Source: Thermoflexus hugenholtzii JAD2 (lineage in GTDB: Bacteria; Chloroflexota; Dehalococcoidia; SHYB01). From it: a stretch of 5,178 nucleotides of DNA. The position numbers and the translations under genes were made by a program. The notes beneath the pieces were generated by a model, which saw only the letters and a list, made by a program, of their open reading frames with translations, was not told the origin of the DNA and searched no databases. Location of the stretch: the NCBI GenBank assembly GCA_945861815.1, contig CAMAVV010000130.1:1-5178 (forward strand). The letters are read 5' to 3'. Positions 1-5,178 of the stretch are shown in pieces (position 1 is the stretch's first letter; each line of letters begins with the position of its first letter).

Positions 1-439
1 CGTCTTTGAGTTCACCGGCCATCTGCATGGGGATGATAGTGGTCTTTTTATCTTTGGAGACAAGACCTTGGTTATTCGTTGAGTAGTAGCTGACGACGCT
101 TTCAGCTATCACAGTTTCATCGGGAAGTTCTTTGACTTTCTTCTCCAGGTCTTGAACGAAGGTCTTGTAGGCAGGGTCGTCCACGGTCTTTGTCCCCGAC
201 GAAATGACAATGAAGTCGTTCGTGTGGCGGGGGCCACGCAGGCGCTCCTCTAAGAGGTCGTCCGCCTTTGTGGAGTCGGGGTTGTTCAGGACGGTGAAGG
301 ATGTGGTGAGTTCGGGGAAGAGCAGTTTGCTTGCTGCAAATACACCTATGACCAGAGCAACAAGCCAAATAACCAGCGTCTTTTTTGGCTTGCGAGCGCT
401 CGCACGAGCTAGCTGTTCGACGGGAATCCCAAGTTTCAT
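1..439 (-). CDS. MMPL/RND-family membrane transporter, N-terminal part (cut by window edge)
   Basis: Seen: an open frame of 146 codons reaches the left edge with no stop. It starts MKLGIPVEQLARASARKPKK, a short basic cytoplasmic tail, followed by one hydrophobic segment (about residues 21-41, TLVIWLVALVIGVFAASKLLF). A soluble stretch then contains FTVLNNPDSTKADDLLEERL and GPRHTNDFIVIS. Known: MMPL/RND proteins open with one membrane helix and then a large extracytoplasmic loop in which an 'NP-S-A--LL-E-L' segment is common, and whole members have about 11-12 helices over roughly 700-1000 residues. Inferred: a proton-driven exporter of lipids, drugs or other hydrophobic compounds; the substrate cannot be told. 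The start is firm: an in-frame TAG lies at 452-454 and a strong AGGAGAGG ribosome-binding site (446-453) sits 6 bases upstream of the ATG. Base composition is lower in GC (about 52% by hand count) than the genes to its right. It has its own promoter, so it is probably not part of the pentose-phosphate operon. Confidence 0.85.
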   Translation of the reverse strand, partial: MKLGIPVEQLARASARKPKKTLVIWLVALVIGVFAASKLLFPELTTSFTVLNNPDSTKADDLLEERLRGPRHTNDFIVISSGTKTVDDPAYKTFVQDLEKKVKELPDETVIAESVVSYYSTNNQGLVSKDKKTTIIPMQMAGELKD

Positions 440-506
440 TCGGAACCTCTCCTAGCGCAGTTTGTCGCGCATGACATGCAGATTGTCTGTTAGATGACCA
501 TTGGAC

Positions 507-535
507 AGTCTAGGATTCAGCCACTTTTGCGTCAA
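507..535 (-). promoter_or_regulatory. Sigma70-like promoter for the MMPL transporter gene
   Basis: On the minus strand a TTGACG -35 box (530-535, five of six consensus bases) is separated by exactly 17 bases from a TAGACT -10 box (507-512, four of six). Transcription would begin near 501-502, giving a leader of about 62 bases before the ATG at 439. It lies in the only sizeable non-coding gap of the window and points at the transporter. It is a pattern match; no transcript data are available. Confidence 0.6.
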
Positions 536-547
536 TGGATTGACACA
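528..547. promoter_or_regulatory. Candidate operator: inverted repeat over the -35 box
   Basis: Bases 531-544 read GTCAATGGATTGAC, a perfect dyad with 6-base half-sites and a 2-base centre. Allowing one mismatch (530/545), the symmetry extends to 528-547. It overlaps the TTGACG -35 box of the transporter promoter, where a bound dimeric repressor would block RNA polymerase. Short palindromes in promoters of MMPL and other efflux genes are often sites for TetR- or MarR-type regulators. No regulator gene is present in the window, so the assignment is inferred from symmetry and position only. Confidence 0.4.
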
Positions 548-578
548 GGATGCGAAGTGGCCATTCAGGAAGCGAACT

Positions 579-1346
579 TCACATATGCGATTTTTGGCTA
601 CGCCCCATGCCTGGCAACTGAGCCGCGGCCTCTTCGGTCACGAACCAGTGGAGCTTCCCCGTCTTTGGCTTGACCATAGCGGCGGGGAGTCTGCTATCGC
701 CCTGCCTAGGCGCGACCAATCTGTGCAAGATTGCAGCTTTGGAAGCGTCATTGGCGATGAGGATGACGTTGCGCGCGGCGTTGATGAGGGGCAATGTGAA
801 GGTGACGCGGTGCAGCTTTTTATCGGGAGAGAGGGTCGCCAGCACGAGGCGCGTCTTGGTGTGCAGAGCCTCGCTGCCAGGGAAAAGTGAGGCGATATGG
901 CCGTCCTCGCCGATGCCAAGGAGGACAAGATCGAAGGTAGGCTTATCGCCGCCAAGGACCTTCGCGATCTCTTCTTCGTATGCGTTGGCGGCGGCGTTCG
1001 GCATCCACTCGCCCTTCGCTGGATGCACTTGCGCAGCGGGGATGGGGACATGGCGTAGCAGCAACTCGAGGGCGAGCTTGTAGTTGCTTTGAGAGTGGTC
1101 TGACGGCACACAGCGCTCGTCGCTCCAAAAGACGTGCCATTTCACCCAATCGATGCGCTCGGCGAAGGGCGCGGCGGCCAGGGCGGCGTAGAGCCTGGCC
1201 GGGCTGTTGCCTCCAGAGAAGGCGATGGCAAACCTGCCGGACTTTTCGATGCACTGGTCTGACAGTTCGGCGATGAAGCGCGCGGCGGCGCGCGCATTCT
1301 CTCCGGCTGTGCTGGCGAGGTGCAGTTCAAACATAGGCTTCTTCAT
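579..1346 (-). CDS. pgl: 6-phosphogluconolactonase (DevB type)
   Basis: This cytosolic enzyme hydrolyses 6-phospho-glucono-1,5-lactone to 6-phosphogluconate, the second step of the oxidative pentose-phosphate branch. The 255 residues match the usual length (about 230-260). Family motifs appear in order: the phosphate-loop-like SGGNSPARLY (44-53), WSDERCVP (74-81), SN (87-88), LGIGEDGHIASLFPG (143-157) carrying the expected active-site His150, FTLPLIN (183-189), and the C-terminal LPAAMVKPKTGKLHWFV (220-236). Ile151 stands where Thr is usual in 'DGHTASLFPG'. The last ten residues (GMGRSQKSHM) are a non-conserved tail. The gene overlaps the end of zwf. The chosen ATG at 1346 gives a 20-base overlap but has no evident ribosome-binding site. 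The in-frame ATG at 1334 gives an 8-base overlap, 251 residues and a weak AGAAG just upstream, and is equally plausible. Translation is probably coupled to zwf. The open frame continues upstream inside zwf, but that part is not family-like. Confidence 0.93.
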   Translation of the reverse strand: MKKPMFELHLASTAGENARAAARFIAELSDQCIEKSGRFAIAFSGGNSPARLYAALAAAPFAERIDWVKWHVFWSDERCVPSDHSQSNYKLALELLLRHVPIPAAQVHPAKGEWMPNAAANAYEEEIAKVLGGDKPTFDLVLLGIGEDGHIASLFPGSEALHTKTRLVLATLSPDKKLHRVTFTLPLINAARNVILIANDASKAAILHRLVAPRQGDSRLPAAMVKPKTGKLHWFVTEEAAAQLPGMGRSQKSHM

Positions 1347-2799
1347 GGCCGCCGCAGAGCAGCAGCCACGACCTTCCTTCCTGGGTGACGAGAGCATCGG
1401 CGGCCTCAGGGCCCCACGTGGCGCGGTCGTAGAGGCGCAGCGGCAAGGCGCTAGGGCCGTCCTCATCATTGAGGAGATCGTCGACGACGCGCCAGGACTC
1501 TTCGATCTGGTCGCTGCGGATGAAGAGCGTCGGGTCGCCGGCAAGGGCATCTTGCAGGAGGCGTTCGTAGGCCTCCGGGATCGCCTGGGTGCGGAACTCC
1601 GACTTGTATTGGAAGCGCATATCGACTGAGCGCGTTTCCATCCCTTCATCGGGGACCTTTGCTTCGAAGCGCAGGTAGGCTCCCTCATCCGGCTGGATGC
1701 AGAGGGAGAGGACGTTTGACGGGAGGCGCTCGCGGCTGAACATCTGATGAGGCGGCGCGCGGAAATGGACAAGCACCTCGGAGACTTTTGTGGGCAGTCC
1801 CTTGCCCGTGCGCAGGTAGAAGGGGACGCCGTGCCAGCGCCAATTGTCTACGAAGAGGCGCATCGCCACAAAGGTCGGCGTTCTGGAATCCTTCGCGACG
1901 CCTTTCTCTTCCTCATAGCCGCGATACTGGCCTTTCACGGCGTGCTGGCGCGCCTCTCCCGGTTTCCAGGGACGGATAGCCTTGAGCACATCAACCTTCT
2001 TGCTGCGCAGTGATTCGGCATCAAGGGCGCTTGGCGGCTCCATGGCGATCATGGTCATGATCTGCAGGAGGTGGTTCTGCACCATATCGCGGACGACGCC
2101 GGTGCGGTCGTAGAAGCCTGAGCGGTCGCCGACGACGACCTTCTCAGCGACGGTGATCTGGATGTGGTCAACATAGTTGCGGTTCCACAATGGCTCGAAG
2201 ACGGCGTTGGCGAACCGGAAGACGAGGAGGTTCTGCACCGTCTCTTTGCCGAGGTAGTGGTCGATGCGAAAGACCTGGCGCTCGTTGAAATAGCGGTGCA
2301 CAACCCTGTTCAGCTCTTGCGCGCTCTTGAGGTCGCGGCCGAATGGTTTTTCGACGACGATGCGCCGCCAGCCCGTCTCCTCGGAGGCGAGCTTTGCCAG
2401 GCCGATATTTTTGATGGCCGGCTCGTAGAGCTGAGGGGCGATGGAGAGATAGAAGAGGCGATTGGCCGGCTGCGCGCCGCTCTCCATCTTCTCGATATGG
2501 TTCGCCACCCGTGTCATGTCGTCACGGGAGTCAACGGCGCCGGGAGTGTAGGAGAGTAGTTCGGCGAAGGCGTCCCATTCACCCAGGCGGACGGAGAGTT
2601 CGTCAACGGCCTTGACCGCCTCGCGCATCGAGTCACGGAACTGGTGGTCGCTCTGCTGCGTGCGCGAGACGCCCAGGATGCGAAGGCCCTTTGGGAGGCG
2701 CTTCTTGAGGTGCAGATGGTAGAGGGCAGGCATCAGCTTGCGGCGCGTGAGATCGCCCGTTGCGCCAAAGATGACGATGAGTGTGCTTTCGCGGGACAT
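1327..2799 (-). CDS. zwf: Glucose-6-phosphate 1-dehydrogenase
   Basis: It oxidises glucose-6-phosphate to 6-phosphogluconolactone in the cytosol, the committed step of the oxidative pentose-phosphate branch. The 490 residues are full family length. The N-terminal Rossmann domain has the fingerprint FGATGDLTRRKLMPAL (11-26), and Arg46 in GVSRTQ sits where the 2'-phosphate of NADP is bound in characterised homologues, which suggests NADP use or dual specificity. EKPFG (150-154) and the substrate/active-site signature RIDHYLGKE (178-186) are intact. The conserved QNHLLQ (241-246, with His243 as the likely catalytic base) and FYLRTGKGLP (327-336) also match. I see no missing key residue or frameshift. 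The ATG lies 1 base after the gnd stop (TGATATG) with only a weak purine stretch upstream, so translation probably depends on coupling to gnd. Its last codons overlap the start of pgl. No OpcA-like partner gene is present in the window. Confidence 0.97.
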   Translation of the reverse strand: MSRESTLIVIFGATGDLTRRKLMPALYHLHLKKRLPKGLRILGVSRTQQSDHQFRDSMREAVKAVDELSVRLGEWDAFAELLSYTPGAVDSRDDMTRVANHIEKMESGAQPANRLFYLSIAPQLYEPAIKNIGLAKLASEETGWRRIVVEKPFGRDLKSAQELNRVVHRYFNERQVFRIDHYLGKETVQNLLVFRFANAVFEPLWNRNYVDHIQITVAEKVVVGDRSGFYDRTGVVRDMVQNHLLQIMTMIAMEPPSALDAESLRSKKVDVLKAIRPWKPGEARQHAVKGQYRGYEEEKGVAKDSRTPTFVAMRLFVDNWRWHGVPFYLRTGKGLPTKVSEVLVHFRAPPHQMFSRERLPSNVLSLCIQPDEGAYLRFEAKVPDEGMETRSVDMRFQYKSEFRTQAIPEAYERLLQDALAGDPTLFIRSDQIEESWRVVDDLLNDEDGPSALPLRLYDRATWGPEAADALVTQEGRSWLLLCGGHEEAYV

Positions 2800-2800
2800 A

Positions 2801-3706
2801 TCAGGCTTTCTTTACCGCATGGCCGCCGAACTGGTTGCGCATGGCGGCGAGAAGACGGTCGGCGTAGGAGTTCGCTTGGCGGGAGCGGAAGCGCTCATAG
2901 AGGGCAGCGGTGATGACGGGCGCGGGCGTTGCCGTGTCCACGGCCTCTTGCACCGTCCAACGTCCTTCGCCAGAGTCTTCCACAAACGGCGCCAGCCCTT
3001 CGAGCTTTGGGTTTTCCTTCAGCGCCGCAGCCGTGAGGTCGAGGAGCCAGGAGCGCACGACGCTGCCGTTGCGCCACAGCTCGGAGACTTGCGCCACGTC
3101 GATGTTTAACTCTTTCTTGGCCTGGAGAAGATCGAAGCCCTCAGCGTAGGCCTGCATCATGCCGTACTCGATGCCGTTGTGAATCATCTTCACATAGTGT
3201 CCCGCTCCCGAGGGGCCGACGTGGGCATAGCCGCGATCGGCGCTTGGAGCGAGAGTTTTGAAGATAGGCGCAAGGCGTTTCACGGCAGCCGCTTCGCCGC
3301 CGACCATCAGGCAATAGCCTTCCTTGAGCCCCCAGATGCCGCCGCTTGTTCCGGCATCGATGAAAAAGATTCCTTTTGCCTTCAGCACCTTCGCTCTGCG
3401 CACGCTGTCTTTATAGTTCGAGTTGCCGCCGTCGATGATTGCGTCGCCTGGGGAGAGGAGCGAGGCGACGTCGTCCACTGTCTTTTCTGTCGCATCGCCG
3501 GATGGCACCATCAGCCAGACCGCGCGCGGCTTGGAGAGCTTCGCTACGAGGCCTGCTATGTCCTTCGCGCCTGCGGCACCTTGGCTGACGGCGTTTTGGA
3601 CGGCAGCGGCGCTGAAGTCCAAGGCGACAACCTTGTGACCGCCTTTGAGGAGGCGCTGGGCCATATTGCCGCCCATCCGTCCCAAGCCGATGATTCCAAT
3701 CTCCAT
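2801..3706 (-). CDS. gnd: 6-phosphogluconate dehydrogenase, decarboxylating, short (GndA/YqeC-like) type
   Basis: It oxidatively decarboxylates 6-phosphogluconate to ribulose-5-phosphate and CO2. At 301 residues it belongs to the short class; the long E. coli-type Gnd has about 470. Motifs, numbered from the chosen start: dinucleotide fold GLGRMGGNMAQRL (7-19), IDGGNSNY (91-98), GTSGGIWGLKEGYCLMVGG (119-137), the catalytic segment GHYVKMIHNGIEYG (169-182) with Lys173, Asn177 and Glu180, and SGEGRWTVQEA (245-255). After the second strand the sequence is LDFS (29-32). An acidic Asp30 with Phe31, where NADP enzymes carry Asn-Arg-Thr, points to NAD preference (inference). Start choice: an ATG at 3712 has the AGGAG only 1 base away, whereas the ATG at 3706 has it 7 bases upstream and gives MEIGIIGLGRMG, the usual family N-terminus; 3706 is preferred. 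The gene sits 10 bases after pgi and 1 base before zwf. Confidence 0.95.
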   Translation of the reverse strand: MEIGIIGLGRMGGNMAQRLLKGGHKVVALDFSAAAVQNAVSQGAAGAKDIAGLVAKLSKPRAVWLMVPSGDATEKTVDDVASLLSPGDAIIDGGNSNYKDSVRRAKVLKAKGIFFIDAGTSGGIWGLKEGYCLMVGGEAAAVKRLAPIFKTLAPSADRGYAHVGPSGAGHYVKMIHNGIEYGMMQAYAEGFDLLQAKKELNIDVAQVSELWRNGSVVRSWLLDLTAAALKENPKLEGLAPFVEDSGEGRWTVQEAVDTATPAPVITAALYERFRSRQANSYADRLLAAMRNQFGGHAVKKA

Positions 3707-3713
3707 AGGCATG

Positions 3714-3718
3714 CTCCT
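3714..3718 (-). promoter_or_regulatory. Ribosome-binding site of gnd, overlapping the pgi stop codon
   Basis: The minus strand reads TTAGGAGCATGCCTATG. The AGGAG shares two bases with the pgi stop TAG (3717-3719). Spacing is 7 bases to the ATG at 3706 but only 1 base to the ATG at 3712, so it decides the start in favour of 3706. Ribosomes finishing pgi would terminate on top of this site, consistent with coupled translation. Confidence 0.7.
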
Positions 3719-5178
3719 AACTTTCCAGACCCAGGGACTTTAACGCATCTTCTAACGAACCGGTGATGTTGAGCCGTGCGATTCTTCTCCCTGCCGAAAC
3801 CAGGGCTTGCAAATCGCCAAGGGCTTGGGCCTGTGCCAGCGTGCCGAAGGAGTATGGCTCACCAGGGATCGGGATGTCATCTCTGCCGTCCTTCACTATC
3901 TGCAGAAAGAGGCCGTTGTTGGGACCGCCCTTGTGCATCTGGCCTGTGGAGTGAAGGTAGCGCGGGCCCAGGCCAAGCGTTGTGGCGATCTTCAGCTTGG
4001 CCATGATGCGTTCGCGAAGGATGGCCAGCGACTTGTCCACCTCTGTTGTGAGCGGCAGGTAGGCGAGGATGGCGAAGTAGTCGCCGGGATTTGCCTGGGC
4101 GAGAAGCTCTTTGAGCGAAGGCGTGCCGGGCGCAGCGGGCAGCTCGCCGCTCTTTTTGTATGCCGCCAGCACCTCGCCGGTGTTGCGTTTTGCCTGCTCG
4201 ACGTTCGGCTGGTCAAAGGGGTTCATGCCCAGATATGCGCCTGCGACAGCCGTGGCGAACTCCCACGAGTAGAAGAGCTCGGCTATGCCGTAGACGTTGT
4301 CCACGGTCTGGGTTAGCACAAATGGCCCTCGCGCGCTGATCTCGATCAACATCTTATCGACGTCTGACTTTTCGGCGTCCTCTTGTCTGATGTTGATGAA
4401 GAGCCGGTCTTTGCCGTAGACCTCAGGGCTGCCGAGAGGCTCTGTTGCCACTGGCACAAGGGCCTTCTTGTTTTTCCCAAGGCTTTCGGCGATGAGTTGT
4501 TCCGCCCAGGAGGCGAAGGGGTGAAAGGTGAGGGACGGCGCAAAGGTGACTTTGTCGCAGCCTTCGCGCCACATGGCGGCAAGGAATGCGCCGAGATAAG
4601 CGCCGGGATTTTTGTCGTTGGTGACGCCTGCGCCGCATTTTTGCTGCATGGCGTACGCCTTCGCCACAAGCCTGGCGATGTCAACGCCGGCGAGGGCGGC
4701 GGGGACGAGCCCAAAGTGGGAGAAGAGGGAGTAGCGACCACCGACGTTCGGGTCGGCGAGGAAGATGCGACGGAAGTTGTGATCTTTCGCAAGGCGTTCG
4801 AGGGGCGTGTCAGGGTCGGTGATGGCGATGAATCGCTCGCCTGCCTTCGCCTCGCCAACGGCCTTTGCCACCTTTTCATGGACGCGCTTGTAGAGGGAGA
4901 GCACTTCGATGGTGGAGCCTGACTTGGAGGAGACGATGAACAGGGTGTCGCTCGGGTCAACGTGCTCCTCGACCTCCTGAATCACGGACGGCAGTGTGGA
5001 GTCGAGGACGTGAAAGAGGGGGAAGCTGGCATCTTCGCCGATGATCTTCACGAGGGCCTCTGCGCCGAGGCTGCTGCCACCCATGCCGAGGAGGACAGTG
5101 TAGGTGAAGTCGTTTTTCACCGAGTTGGCAAAGGCTTGGATTTCAGGCGCTTGCGATCGCATGGTCTCGGGGAGGGTG
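3717..5178 (-). CDS. pgi: Glucose-6-phosphate isomerase, 5' end outside window (possibly the Pgi half of a transaldolase-Pgi protein)
   Basis: It interconverts glucose-6-phosphate and fructose-6-phosphate, feeding the pathway encoded downstream. The visible 486 codons are open to the right edge and enter with LPET before the first Met (5162), so that Met is probably internal. Numbered from it: sugar-isomerase (SIS) motif LLGMGGSSLGAE (24-35), SSKSGSTIE (78-86), VGGRYSLFS (140-148), AEQLIAESLGK (220-230), EPLGSPEVYGKDRLF (241-255), FDQPNVEQAK (316-325) and YLHSTGQMHKGGP (402-414). FDQPNVEQAK fits the second Pgi signature (FDQxGVExxK) except Asn for Gly; Lys325 is the expected catalytic lysine. 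The HSTGQ-HKGG segment after the FDQ signature, and the overall style, resemble the isomerase part of bifunctional transaldolase-Pgi proteins rather than E. coli Pgi. Which residue acts as the catalytic His is not resolved here. The stop TAG overlaps the gnd ribosome-binding site. A stand-alone Pgi of about 500-550 residues remains possible. Confidence 0.93.
   Translation of the reverse strand, partial: TLPETMRSQAPEIQAFANSVKNDFTYTVLLGMGGSSLGAEALVKIIGEDASFPLFHVLDSTLPSVIQEVEEHVDPSDTLFIVSSKSGSTIEVLSLYKRVHEKVAKAVGEAKAGERFIAITDPDTPLERLAKDHNFRRIFLADPNVGGRYSLFSHFGLVPAALAGVDIARLVAKAYAMQQKCGAGVTNDKNPGAYLGAFLAAMWREGCDKVTFAPSLTFHPFASWAEQLIAESLGKNKKALVPVATEPLGSPEVYGKDRLFINIRQEDAEKSDVDKMLIEISARGPFVLTQTVDNVYGIAELFYSWEFATAVAGAYLGMNPFDQPNVEQAKRNTGEVLAAYKKSGELPAAPGTPSLKELLAQANPGDYFAILAYLPLTTEVDKSLAILRERIMAKLKIATTLGLGPRYLHSTGQMHKGGPNNGLFLQIVKDGRDDIPIPGEPYSFGTLAQAQALGDLQALVSAGRRIARLNITGSLEDALKSLGLES

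Noticed and set aside
437..478. Tiny leader frames before the transporter, one of 13 codons whose TGA overlaps the ATG as ATGA
   Set aside because: No ribosome-binding site precedes it, it contains the transporter's own ribosome-binding site as codons, and frames of this length are common by chance.
569..580. Hairpin GAAG-CGAA-CTTC at the pgl stop as an intrinsic terminator
   Set aside because: The stem is only 4 base pairs and no T-run follows on the minus strand, so it cannot be called a terminator.
501..1083. Plus-strand open frames at 501-890 and 670-1083
   Set aside because: Both are antisense to pgl, whose motifs are clear on the other strand, and they show no family-like features of their own.
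1347..1772. 142-codon in-frame extension upstream of pgl, suggesting a longer or fused protein
   Set aside because: It is the shifted frame of zwf, rich in Ser/Arg/Ala without any domain pattern. Homology to lactonases begins only near 1346/1334.
3179..3766. 195-codon plus-strand open frame across gnd and the end of pgi
   Set aside because: It lies opposite a gene with all its motifs intact, shows no recognisable family pattern, and is the kind of antisense frame expected in GC-rich coding DNA.
4383..4922. 179-codon plus-strand open frame inside pgi
   Set aside because: It is antisense to the conserved Pgi core and its composition follows from complementing that gene's codons.

Overview
The window holds five genes, all on the minus strand, so the biological order runs from high to low coordinates. 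It begins inside a phosphoglucose isomerase (pgi), followed by decarboxylating 6-phosphogluconate dehydrogenase (gnd), glucose-6-phosphate dehydrogenase (zwf) and 6-phosphogluconolactonase (pgl). After a 139-base gap comes the first 146 codons of an MMPL/RND-type membrane transporter that runs off the left edge. Both end genes are cut by the window. No RNA gene, mobile element, CRISPR array or convincing intrinsic terminator is visible.

The four metabolic genes look like one tightly packed operon. The gnd ribosome-binding site overlaps the pgi stop codon, zwf starts 1 base after the gnd stop, and pgl starts inside the end of zwf. Together they encode the oxidative pentose-phosphate branch plus its feeder enzyme. 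Pgi interconverts fructose-6-P and glucose-6-P, Zwf oxidises glucose-6-P to 6-phosphogluconolactone, Pgl hydrolyses the lactone, and Gnd decarboxylates 6-phosphogluconate to ribulose-5-P. The Pgi sequence resembles the isomerase half of bifunctional transaldolase-Pgi proteins, so a transaldolase domain may lie just outside the right edge; this is inference.

The gap between pgl and the transporter carries a good sigma70-like promoter pointing at the transporter (TTGACG, 17-base spacer, TAGACT). A perfect 14-base inverted repeat overlaps its -35 box and is a candidate repressor site. The transporter therefore probably has its own control and is not simply the tail of the pentose-phosphate operon.

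The organism is a bacterium of moderately high GC. Sampled lines of the pgi-pgl block are mostly near 55-65% GC by hand count, while the transporter start is nearer 52%. The short Gnd, the Pgi type, the gene order and the MMPL N-terminus together recall Chloroflexota (Dehalococcoidia-like) or Acidobacteriota genomes. That is a family-resemblance guess, not a measured placement. The content is central metabolism plus an ordinary efflux-type gene; I see no evidence of a new defence or mobile system.
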